NCBI RefSeq assembly: GCF_028372415.1
Contig: NC_092872.1
Span: 93,712,075 to 93,776,074 of the forward strand
Reading direction: 5' to 3'
DNA from: Notamacropus eugenii
Taxonomy: Eukaryota > Chordata > Mammalia > Diprotodontia > Macropodidae
Length of the DNA: 64,000 nucleotides
Part shown: positions 44,456 to 54,026 of the stretch, piece after piece
Numbering within the stretch: the stretch's first letter is position 1
How the letters are laid out: each line of letters starts with the position of its first letter
The notes under the pieces: model-generated
Databases searched by the model: none
What the model saw: the letters and a program-made list of their open reading frames with translations, nothing else
Told to the model about the DNA's origin: nothing
Position numbers and translations under genes: made by a program

Positions 44456-45114
44456 TTACAAATTCACATACGGTTAATGCCAAAATTTTGGGGTCCTCAT
44501 GGTACCCAGCTATTTGTTTTGTGATGTCAAAGTATCTATGCTACATCTTGTGAAGATTAAAAGTCTTTAGGGTACAGTAAGAAAAAAAAGAGGCAGTTGC
44601 TAAACCTGACCATGAGTACACAAAGGTCTTGTGAATATTTTCTTACTTATCATCCTTGAAAATAAAAATAACCAAAGAGAGACATTATTAATGGAAAGAT
44701 GGTGGTGTTTTGAATTAGACTTCTGTGTTATGAATGCTGTTTCAGGAAGAGTTTTCCTGGTACAATCAAATACCTCCTCCCATTCACCAACTCTCTGAAT
44801 CTTAAACAAATAACTGATGAGACATTGTGGAGGACTGAATACCACTAAATAAAGAGACAATTCTCATTGGGTGGGGAGGAAGGTAGTTGCATTTAATGTG
44901 ATTTGCATCACAGCTAGGGGGCTCCATAACCACAGGCCTGACTCTGGGCAATAGTAGGGCACTGTCAATCAAGTTCTCTTCCCTACTTGCCATGAACTGC
45001 ACCTAACATGGAAGGATTCTGGGGGTTGGGAGTGGGGGCTCAGCCATCAATCTTTCAGTCTCAGAGAGCTGGTTTCTTCTCTCCCCTTACTTCCATTCCT
45101 TTCAATTCAATTCA
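44456..45114. other. Unassigned DNA
   Basis: No family or coding signal is recognised. Confidence 0.35.
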
Positions 45115-46060
45115 TCAAGTCTGTTTAAAGTCCTTACTATGTCTACATTGTGCTAGTATCTAGAAATACAAAATTAAGTAATCTCCATCCTCAAAGAAAG
45201 GGGCAGCTAGGTGGTGCAGTGGATAGAGCATAGGCCCTGGAGTCAAAGTTGTACAGTGGATAAAACATGGAGCCTGGAATCAGGAAGACTCCTCTTCATG
45301 AGTTCAAATGTGGCTTCAGACACTAGCTGTGTGACCTTAGGCAAGTTGACCCTGTTTGCCTCAGTCCCTCATCTGTAAAATGAGCTAGAGAAGGAAATGG
45401 CAAATCATTCTAGTACTGTCACCAAAAAAAAAAAACAAAACAAACCCAAATGGGGTCACAAAGTCAGACATGACTGAAATAACTCAACAACAATCCTCAA
45501 AGGGTATATATATATAATCCAATGAGAGAGAAAGCATACATGGAGAAATCAATACAATCCATCTACATAGATTGATAGACATATATCTACCTATAGAGAC
45601 AGATATAATACAAAGCAGTTGTTGAGGAAGTAGATCTGAAGGAATTGAGAAAGGCCTCAATTGGAGTCAAATTGGATGTCTGTCTAGATACAACAGGGAG
45701 ACACTGAAGCCAGAGCAATGTAGTGACACGGTCTAAACTATACTTTAGAGTGTCAGTTTAGAAGTGTATAGAATAACAGATTGGAGAGGAGGTAGGTCAG
45801 GTTCAGGGAGACCATTTAGTTTATTGTAACAGCTAAGGCAATGGGTGATAAAGGTCTTAATTGGGGGGAGGGATAAGTGAGAAGACAGATATAAATGATG
45901 ATGGGGAGGTAGGATGGGCCAGATTTTACAGATGACTAGATATGGGCAGGTCACAGTATGAGGGACAGGGAAGAGACAAGGATTCCTCCCAATCTGTAAG
46001 CTAGAAGAATGGGTTGTGCCTTCAACAGAAACACTCTTCGTGTGTGCTATCAATCATCTA
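45115..46060 (+). mobile_element. Ancient repeat split by a MAR1 SINE
   Basis: It reads taaagtccttactatgtcta, cattgtgctagtatctagaa, ctccatcctcaaag. It is interrupted at 45197-45492 and continues ctcaaagggtatatatatat, gaaaggcctcaattggagtc, gggagacactgaagccagag, gattggagaggaggtaggtc, attgtaacagctaaggcaat. Confidence 0.65.
45197..45492 (+). mobile_element. MAR1-type SINE with duplicated head
   Basis: It reads ggggcagctaggtggtgcag, tggatagagcataggccctg, gagtcaaag. A second head (ttgtacagtggataaaacat, ggagcctggaatcaggaaga) precedes the CORE and RTE tail. The duplicated part is about 43 bases. Flanks atcctcaaag at 45187-45196 and 45493-45502 are identical. Confidence 0.93.
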
Positions 46061-46976
46061 GTTAATCTAGGGATTTTGTGTATGATTATGCAATCAAAGT
46101 CTTGGCTAGGCCCAAACTCTGCTTGAAAAGCTCAATTTCATGACATTACTATGTGATTTATTGATTCATTTCTAACTCAAGGCCATTTTGTAGAAAACCT
46201 TAATTAGAATATTAGACATGGGTAAAGTGGAGAACATCCTTGTACCCAATAGGTTCATGGTCCCATCCTGACTGATTTTGCTCAGGTTAGGCATCCGTGC
46301 CTCCTGCTTGGACAGGCACAAACCCAAAAGCTTTAGCACAGGATTCACTCACACCAAAAACCTGGCAGAGGTTCAGTGTCCAAGTTGTTGATGGAGTAAC
46401 TCAGATGGCTTCTGTCATTCTCTCCTAAGGTACCACAAGGTCTGAAGGCAGACTCCATCTGGTGTTGAGTTCTGGTCCAGGTGCCATCTCTGTTCCTTGC
46501 TTCCCCAGGTTATTTCAAGTACTCTATTTGAGTTCATCCATTTCTTATCAGCAAGTTTGCACTTATACCTGTGTGTACTGAGGGGAGGATACAGGAAGAG
46601 GTAGATTTTCTTTTATTTCTTTCTTTATTCATTTCTTTTTCGGTGGGAGAACAGGAATATCCCTACACAGAATAAACAGCATGGAACTTAGACCTTAACC
46701 CAAATGACTAGGGGGAGAAATAATGATGATGATAGCTAACATTTCTACAAAATTTTAAGATTTGAATATATATAAAGAGAGGGAGAGACAGAGAAAGAGA
46801 GAGAGAGAAGAGAGATAAATGATTAATTCAGCCTGGAAACTGAAACATAGACTTTATCATAGCATAAATATTAATTCTACAAGATTATGCACTCCTCACC
46901 TGAAGAAGATGCCTGAACCAAGTAAGCAGGACCACTAAAGAGGTAAAAGCAAAGAAAAAGGGTAAAAGGAGGTATG
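46061..46976. other. Unassigned DNA with a short (GA)n
   Basis: A gagagaga run lies at 46780-46815; nothing else is named. Confidence 0.4.
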
Positions 46977-47216
46977 AGGCAGCTAGGTGACACAGAGGAT
47001 AGTGTACTGGACCTGGAGTCAGGATGGCTCATTTTCCTGAGGCCTCTGACACTTCTTAGCTATATGACTGTGGGCAAATCACTCAGCTCTGTTTGCCTCA
47101 GAGCCTCATCTGTAAAATGAGCCAAAGAAGGGAATGGCAAACCACTCCAGTATCTTTGCCAAGAAAATCCTAAATGGGGTCATGAAGAGTTAAGCATGAC
47201 TGAAAAATGAGTAAGT
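46977..47216 (+). mobile_element. MAR1-type SINE
   Basis: It reads ggcagctaggtgacacagag, gacctggagtcaggatggct, tgactgtgggcaaatcactc, ggaatggcaaaccactccag, tggggtcatgaagagttaag, catgactgaaaaatga. Confidence 0.92.
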
Positions 47217-47363
47217 GAAGAAGTCAAGAGAGCTGAAGAGAATTTTTTTCTTAAAAAGTCATACTCCTGTAACCAAGCACTTTGCAGCACCCTTCATTCT
47301 GACTCTAAATGTCTGATTTTGTCCATAGTAGTCTGATGTCTCACCTTGTCCTGTTTGCTCCAG

Positions 47364-47423
47364 CACCCACAGATGGATTTTCTCTGCACAACTTAACTTA
47401 CCTCAGCCTGAGGGAGTTTCTGG
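47364..47423 (+). other. 60-base splice-flanked interval (candidate exon)
   Basis: A pyrimidine-rich acceptor (cttgtcctgtttgctccag) precedes it and a donor (tgg then gtaaga) follows. The 60 bases are open in two frames; one reads PTDGFSLHNLTYLSLREFL. It lies in repeat-free DNA (47217-47640). No known protein came to mind, and chance is the main alternative. Confidence 0.2.
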
Positions 47424-47790
47424 GTAAGATCTACATTACATGGAAAGACTCTCATCAGCACAGGATCGTGAGGTTTAATCAACCCAGCTGAGGCTCATAG
47501 ACACTCAATCATCCCCCATTAAGGAAGTTAGTGGTTCACGTTTACACACACGTGTCAGAGTATTGCCTGTCCTCCAGTCCTCAAGACATTTCTGGTCTTG
47601 TGACAAAGGGTGTTAGGAGTGCTGAAAGGTACTTTAGAGATTAAATAATCATTTATTAAGTACCTTCTGTGTAGGTGTGGAAGACAATGTGGAATAATAG
47701 CTAGAGGGCAGACCTCAAAGACCTGTGTTCTAGTTTCATCTTTGACATCCTGGCTGCGGGACCTGACAGCTCACTTGACCTCTTGGTGCT

Positions 47791-47971
47791 TTTTTGTTGT
47801 GGTTCATTGACCACAACACACCAATACTATCCATGGAATTTTCTTGCCAAAGATGCTGATGTGGTTTGCCATTTGACGTCACACAGCTAGTAAGTGTCTG
47901 AAGCAGGGTTTGAACTTTTTTCTGGTTGACTCCAGACCCAGTGCTCTATCCACTGAGCCACCTAGCTGCCT
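47791..47971 (-). mobile_element. MAR1-type SINE, first of two at the site
   Basis: Antisense: ttgttgtggttcattgacc, ggaattttcttgccaaagat, gtggtttgccatttgacg, cacacagctagtaagtgtct, ctctatccactgagccacct, agctgcct. The middle is shortened. Confidence 0.85.
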
Positions 47972-47981
47972 TCTTGGTGCT

Positions 47982-48061
47982 CTTCTTGTGACCTCATGTG
48001 GGACTTGCTTGTGAAAGATACTGGAATGGCTTGCCATCTCCACTAAACTACTTAGCTACTT
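47982..48061 (-). mobile_element. MAR1-type SINE remnant, second at the same site
   Basis: Antisense: cttcttgtgacctcatgtgg, gatactggaatggcttgcca, tccactaaactacttagcta. It has large internal deletions. Confidence 0.65.
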
Positions 48062-48199
48062 TCTTGGTGCTCTAGGCAACTTTAATTCTTAAAGGTGATG
48101 ACTGGGGATTTCAAACAGGAATGGGATAGAGCCTATGGAAAAGCAAAAAGATGGGAAATTGAGATACTTATTGATGACGAAGATTTGAGGAACTAGGTC

Positions 48200-48460
48200 C
48201 TGGAAGATAGTTGACATTTGTATAACACATTAAAGTTTGCAAAGTACTTTATATGCAGTATCATATTGTATCCTCATAATAACCCTGCGAGATAAATACC
48301 ATGAGTATTGTTATTCATATTATGCACATAAGTAGACTGAGGCTCAGAGTGGTTAAATGATTTTCCCAGGAACAAATGTCTAGACTGAGGCTCATCAGAT
48401 CATCAGATCATTAATCAAAAATAATTCAAATCCAGGTTTCCCCTAAATCCAAATGCTTCT
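48200..48460 (-). mobile_element. MIR3-type SINE, antisense
   Basis: It reads tgacatttgtataacacatt, aaagtttgcaaagtacttta, ataaccctgcgagataaata, aagtagactgaggctcagag, caaatccaggtttcccctaa. Confidence 0.75.
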
Positions 48461-48569
48461 CCCTTTTCTTTATGAAAACTATTATTTTGTAGAATTTTAG
48501 GCAGAAGAGTTTCCAGGCATCCAAATGACAAGGCCATCATTTCCTGTAAACAGAAGGGGAAAGTGCTTT

Positions 48570-49030
48570 GTAACTCAAGTGTCATCTAGCCCAACCATCT
48601 CATTGGACAGATGAAGACACTGAGTCTAGGAGAAATGACCTGGTTTGTCTAAAGTCACATAGTTGGTGTCTGAACTAGAATTAGAATCAGGCATCTAGGC
48701 TTCTGGTTCAATCAAGCCTCATTGCTAAATCTAGCCTCTCTGCTCTTCCTTGAATAAGACACTCTGTTTTCTAACTCCTGGCATTTTCAGAGGCTTAAAT
48801 GACTTGAAGTGACTCATGAAGATGAGTCTTCCTGACTCCAAACCCAGTGCCCTATCTGCTCCATCTAAGTGCTCTAGCAGGGTTCAAGTTCTACTTTGCT
48901 ACTTTAAACTGGTCAAGTTAGGCAAATTCAGCCTCCTATTTGGGCCTTTCTTTCCCCATCTACAATATAGAAAAGTTTGACTAAAATAAATCTCTAAGGT
49001 CAATTCCACTTGTAAAGTCTATGATCCTGT
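48570..49030. mobile_element. MIR pieces and a MAR1 head fragment
   Basis: Antisense MIR 48575-48720 (gacagatgaagacactgagt, gtctaaagtcacatagttgg). Antisense SINE head 48790-48880 (agtcttcctgactccaaacc, cagtgccctatctgctcc). Sense MIR 3' half 48890-49030 (ttgggcctttctttccccat, tctctaaggtcaattccact). Confidence 0.6.
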
Positions 49031-49039
49031 CTAAATCGG

Positions 49040-49300
49040 AAAGACAGAGTAGGATAGATAATACACAGCTAACTGCAGGGTCAAGAAGACCTGGGTATAA
49101 TTCCCGTCTCTGATATATACTGACTGTGTGACTCTGGGTCAGTTATTTAACCTCTTAGTGCTCAGGCAATTTTCTGCAACCATAAATTGCAGAGTGTCAT
49201 TCTGCACTGGCAGAGAAATATTCTCACTGGGAACTACCTATACCAATGGAATCACAGGTATGTCCTTTTCCCCATCCTTAACCCTCCCAAACATATCAAT
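49040..49300 (+). mobile_element. THER1-type SINE
   Basis: It reads tacacagctaactgcagggt, caagaagacctgggtataat, tgactctgggtcagttattt, cctcttagtgctcaggcaat, aaccataaattgcagagtgt, accaatggaatcacaggtat. A (TA)n run follows at 49306-49340. Confidence 0.8.
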
Positions 49301-49305
49301 ATCTA

Positions 49306-49344
<39 letters not shown>

Positions 49345-49479
49345 TACATGTATGCATACTTATCCAAGGAAACTAGGACTCTGTCTCCTCTTTTGTAAAA
49401 TGAAGGAAGACATGATGATTTCAGAGATCCCTTCCCTTTCTAAAACTAATTCTGGCATTTATTCCCCATAGAACACATC

Positions 49480-50270
49480 CTCCCAAGCCCCTCACAATGT
49501 AAAATGGAGCCCTTCACAGTGACAGGCTCAGAGCCAGTGAAGAGGAGGTGTTGGGTGGTGTTTCATTCTGTCAGCTTCTCTTCTCTAAAGGGCAGCATTG
49601 TCACTCACAGTTTATCTCACTGTGAACTTTCCTTAATGGTTCAGTTGGATTCAAGCTCAGATTAATCATAGTGGGTAATAGACAGCACAATAAAGTCATC
49701 ACTAATTAATTGGCAGTGTCACAAGAAACCATATTCTCTAGTACAGAAGGTCTGGTTCAAAATTGGTTTTGTTCCTTTCTGTAGCCTAACAATGAATTTG
49801 CTGTTTTCTTGGTATGGATGTCATGGTTAATGATGAAGCTTATTTTCCATGAAGAGGAAGAATAATTGTGAAAATCCATAGATGAATAATATTTGGTTTT
49901 AATTCTCAAACCAAAGGTTTCCCTTTAAGTAGAAAATTTTGTCTTGATTACAGAAATCATGAAAACATCTTTGCATTTTTAAAATGAGTTTTCATATCTC
50001 ACACAACAAGGTCTGGATCTACAGTAGTTAGCATCTCATCGGGATGGGGGAAAGGAAGTACGTGTCAACTAAAATTCAGAGATCAGAAGAACTTTGATAT
50101 CACTCTGAGACATATTCATGGACTTAAGAGTGTCATAATCTGTTATAAAAAGAGCCGCAATTTCATTGTGGGAGCATGCTCAGTGTGTGGAAACACCAGA
50201 TCATTTGTTTATTTCAAAGTAGAAGAGACTTCAGAGGCCAGCTAATTCAGTCGTGTGCTAGAGATAGCTC
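49480..50270. other. Repeat-free stretch (candidate conserved non-coding DNA)
   Basis: About 790 bases without repeat signature, with motifs such as cagattaatcatagtgggt, cactaattaattggcag and gtcatggttaatgatgaagc. No long open frame. Confidence 0.3.
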
Positions 50271-50494
50271 CTACCTTTGGTGACAACAGATTGTTAAATT
50301 TTCAATGCGAGTATTTATACCTTGGAAATCCACAAAATATAAACTAGGGCTTGATTTATTGTTTTGTGGATCATTAAGACTTAAAAGAGTGATGGAGAAA
50401 ATATTAATCATGAAGATGAATCTTAAAAATGTATCATTCATACATTTATTTTCTGGAGAGCTGGTTGTTAAATATTTACCAGTCCACTCCTTTC

Positions 50495-50610
50495 ATTTAT
50501 AGATGAGGAACTGAGGCCCAGAGATATTCAGTAATTTGTCTAAGGTTACAGAGGGGTAAGTAGCTGAGCTCAGATTTAAACATATCTTTTGACTCCAACT
50601 GTAGTACTTT
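50495..50610 (-). mobile_element. MIR fragment, antisense
   Basis: It reads tttatagatgaggaactgag, gcccagagatattcagtaat, gctgagctcagatttaaaca. Confidence 0.65.
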
Positions 50611-50639
50611 TTATATTGTACTAACAGCATCTAATATGA

Positions 50640-51050
50640 ATTCGAGATCAGAAAACCTATTCTGAAGTCCCAGTACTATCACAACCTTTGCGACCATAAA
50701 TAAGTAACTTCTCTGAATCTCAGTTTCTTTATCTGTAAACTGAGGATAACCATGCTTATACCACTTACCTCCTAGGTTTATATGGGGAATTAAACAAGAT
50801 ATAACTGAGGTCCTGATTAGTGTGAGTAATGAATCCCCTGGAGTAGTCCAATGTATTCAGGTTCACACTATTTGCAGTTAAAATGATGTAAAATGTACTA
50901 ATTGGTTTCAGTCCAATGGAAATATGGAGTGAGAATTCAAATAATTTGGCTACTTCAGGGGATTCATAATTCACACTAATTGGGATCTGGTTGATATGAA
51001 AGTGCTTTGCAATTTTAAAACATTTTATGCATACAAACTATTGTTATTAC
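50640..51050 (+). mobile_element. MIR SINE split by a MITE
   Basis: It reads ttcgagatcagaaaacctat, tctctgaatctcagtttctt, tatctgtaaactgaggataa, ggggaattaaacaagatat. A break at 50803-50992 is followed by gatatgaaagtgctttgcaa, tacaaactattgttattac. Confidence 0.85.
50803..50992. mobile_element. 190-bp MITE with about 45-bp inverted ends
   Basis: The left end (aactgaggtcctgattag, then tgtgagtaatgaatcccctg and gagtagtcca) and the reverse complement of the right end (aaccagatcccaattag, then tgtgaattatgaatcccctg and aagtagcca) match over about 45 bases with few differences. gatat flanks both ends (50798-50802, 50993-50997). There is no coding capacity and I cannot name the family; a Tigger/pogo or hAT origin is possible. 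Confidence 0.82.
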
Positions 51051-52196
51051 TATTCTGCTGAAGTCTTTCTTTGATAGCTCCTTGTGGTGTGGACATCATC
51101 CTGGGTTCTCTATGACTAGGAGAGCAGACCACAATCTCCTGAAGATTCCACCGGGATGGACAAACTTAGAATATGAGCTGAGATGTAGATTATATGGATG
51201 TCTATCATCCCAGATCAGTCTACCGAAGATTGGAGATATCCAGTAGGTCACAAAGATCATTTACAAAGGCATAAAGGGGTTGGCAAAGATAATCATCATT
51301 AATGAAATCATGGATCCTTTGAAGTACTGAAGTATTCATATAATGGTCATTTTCCTGAATTTGACTTCCCCAACTGTGCAATGAAGTCAATTATTGCTTT
51401 TTTGGGTAGCCCTGCGATTTGGCAAACTCCTTCCAACAATGTAGACCTGAAATTCATCTGCTACTTACCTACATACCTCATGCTAATTAGGATATTTTAG
51501 ATTAATTAGGATACTAGGTTTACTCCTTCCATATCATCAGAAAGCTGAATGGTTACTTCCCACAGAGGAGAGATTGATGGCCCTCTTTAAAATTTGATTT
51601 ATTCCATTTTTTATAGATGCAAGGCATTGGTTGTCCATCGATAGGAGAATGACTACACATCTTCTATGTCTGACCAAGCTCTAAGAGCTCCACAGAGCCT
51701 GCGTCAGGTACATATGTATAGGTAAGCCATGCCAACGTACAAATGAAACTACTTTTAGAGATTCACAATGGGATGATTGAGATGGAATATCTAAGACACA
51801 AAGATATTCACAGAGTCAGAACTAGATGGGATCCTTCCACAAATAAAGCAAAAGCAAGGTAAATTACTCGAGAGTGTTTAATTAAAATTTACAGGTGATA
51901 TATTCTATTCTCTTTTCGTTTCTTATCTCAGTGATGTTTGAGTAATGAAGTAAATTTTAATATCCTATAAGACAGATTTCAGACCATTAAATTATATCCT
52001 AACCAGGAGAAAAGAAACTGAACCTCAAATAATAAAAATTAATAAATGGAAATAAAAATTTCTTACAACCTTACCTAAACTGAACTTCACAGGGCTCTAA
52101 TATTCAGTCATGACTGAAGGTTATACTAGGTGGAAAACACAGTACTTAGTTGCCTTGGGAGAATCTAAAAGAAATAAATGTGTCCTTCACTTTCTT
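51051..52196. other. Unassigned DNA
   Basis: No repeat family or coding signal is recognised in about 1.1 kb. Confidence 0.35.
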
Positions 52197-53045
52197 TGTA
52201 AAAAAAATAATTTATTCATTTTTAATTTTCAACATTCACTTTCACAAGATTTTTGAGTTCCAAATTTTCTCCCTATCTCTCCCCTCCCCTACCCCAAGAC
52301 ATTGTGCATTCTGATTATACCTTTCCCCAATCTGCCCTTCCTTCTATCATCCCTCTCCCTTCTCGTATCCCCTTTCCCCTCTATTTTACTGTAGGGCAAC
52401 ATAGATGTCTATACCCCATTGTTAGTGTATCTAATTTCCCAGTTGCATGTAAAAACAATTTTTAATGTTTATTTTTAAAATATTGTGTTTCAAATTCTCC
52501 CCCTTCCTCCCTTCCCATCCACTCTCATTGAAAAGGCAAGCAAATCAATATAGATTATACATGTGTAATCATGCAAAATGCTTCCATAATAGTCATGTTG
52601 TGAAAGACTAACTATATTTCCCTTCATCCTATCCTGCCCCCCCATTTATTCTATTCTCTTCTTTGACCTTGTCCCTCCTCAGAAGTGTTCACTTCTTATT
52701 ACTCCCTCCCCAATCTGCTCTCCCTTCTATCATCCCCTCTTCCCTTATCCCCTTGCTCCCTACTTTCCTGAGGAGTAAGATAGATTTCCATACCTCCCCT
52801 TAAGCCAAATTTGATGAGAGTAAGGTTCACTCATTCCCTCTTACCTCCCACTCTTTCCCCTCCACTGTAAAAGCTTTTGCTTGCCTCTCTTATGTGAGAT
52901 AATTTACACCATTCTACCTCTCTCTTTCTCCAGCAAGTATAGATTTCTCTCATCCCTTAATTTTATTTTTAGATATCATCCCTTTATATTCAACTCACCC
53001 TGTACCCTCTGTCTATATCTATCTATCTGTATATATATATCTATC

Positions 53046-53093
<48 letters not shown>

Positions 53094-53117
53094 ATATATA
53101 TATGTGTTCTCTTCAAC

Positions 53118-53219
53118 TACCTTAATACTGAGAAAGATCTCATGAGTTACAAATATGATGTTTCCATGTACCTTAATACTGAGAAAGACTCATGAGTTAC
53201 AAATATTATGTTTCCATGT
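53118..53219 (-). repeat. 51-bp tandem duplication in the outer 3' UTR
   Basis: taccttaatactgagaaag ... tttccatg occurs at 53118-53168 and 53169-53219 with three differences. The nested copy has one unit only (about 54940-54990). A (TA)n/(GA)n run is adjacent at 53027-53098. Confidence 0.92.
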
Positions 53220-53304
53220 AGGAATGTAAATAGCTCATCTTTAATAAGTCCCTTATGATTTCTCTTTCCAGTGCACCTTCTCATGCTTCTCTTGAGTTTT
53301 GGAT

Positions 53305-53792
53305 TCAAAAGTCAAATTTTCTATTTAGCTCTGGTGTTTTCATCAAGAATGCTTGAATGTCCTCTATTTCATTGAATGTCCATTTTTCCACCAAAGGATT
53401 ATATTCAGCTTTGGTGGAGAGGTGATTCTTGGTTTTAATCCTAGCTCCTTTGACTTCCTGAATATCACATTCTAAGTCCTGCAGTCCCTTAATGTAGAAG
53501 CTGCTAGATCTTATTTTATTCTGATTGTATTTCCACAATACTTGAATTGTTTCTTTCTATCTGCTTGCAAACTGGAAAGTTTCTCCTTGACATGGGAAGT
53601 CCGGAATTTGGGTATAATATTCCTAGGAGTTTTCCTTTTGGGATGTCTTTCATGAGGTGATCTGTGTAGTCTTTCAATTTCTATTTTACCCGCTGGTTCT
53701 AGAATATCAGGACTATTTTCCTTGATAATTTCTTGAAAAATGATGTCTAGGCTCTCTTTTTTTTTTTTTACCATGGCTTTCAGGTAGTTCAA
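53305..53792 (-). pseudogene. L1 ORF1p relic, RRM-like and C-terminal domains (outer element)
   Basis: ORF1p is the RNA-binding trimer-forming chaperone of L1. Two overlapping frames cover it. 53792-53511 gives the RRM-like domain (ESLDIIFQEII, IEIERLHRSPHERHPKRKT). 53538-53305 gives the C-terminal domain (SSFYIKGLQDLE, WTFNEIEDIQAFLMKTPELN). One frameshift separates them. The natural stop at 53305 agrees with the usual ORF1p end. Confidence 0.82.
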
Positions 53793-54026
53793 TATTTTTT
53801 AAAATTATCTCTCCTGGTTCTATTTCCCAGATGAGTTGTTTTTGCAATTAAATATTTCATATTGTCCTCAATTTTTTCATTCTTTTGATTTTGTTTTATG
53901 ATTTCTTGATTACTCATAGAGTCATTACCTTATATTGGCTTTATCTTAATTTTTAAAGAATTATTTTCTTCAATAAACTTTTGGACCTCCTTTTCCATTT
54001 GGACAATTCTGCTTTTAAGGTGTTCT

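Larger units (their letters stand above)
47680..48110 (+). mobile_element. THER1-type SINE with two insertions at one site
   Basis: It reads aatgtggaataatagctaga, gacatcctggctgcgggacc, tcacttgacctcttggtgct. It is interrupted and resumes at 48062 tcttggtgctctaggcaact, aattcttaaaggtgatgac. Confidence 0.8.

Noticed and set aside
47641-47670. Possible separate SINE start (aatcatttattaagtacc)
   Set aside because: Too short to assign; probably a stub of the ancient repeat family.
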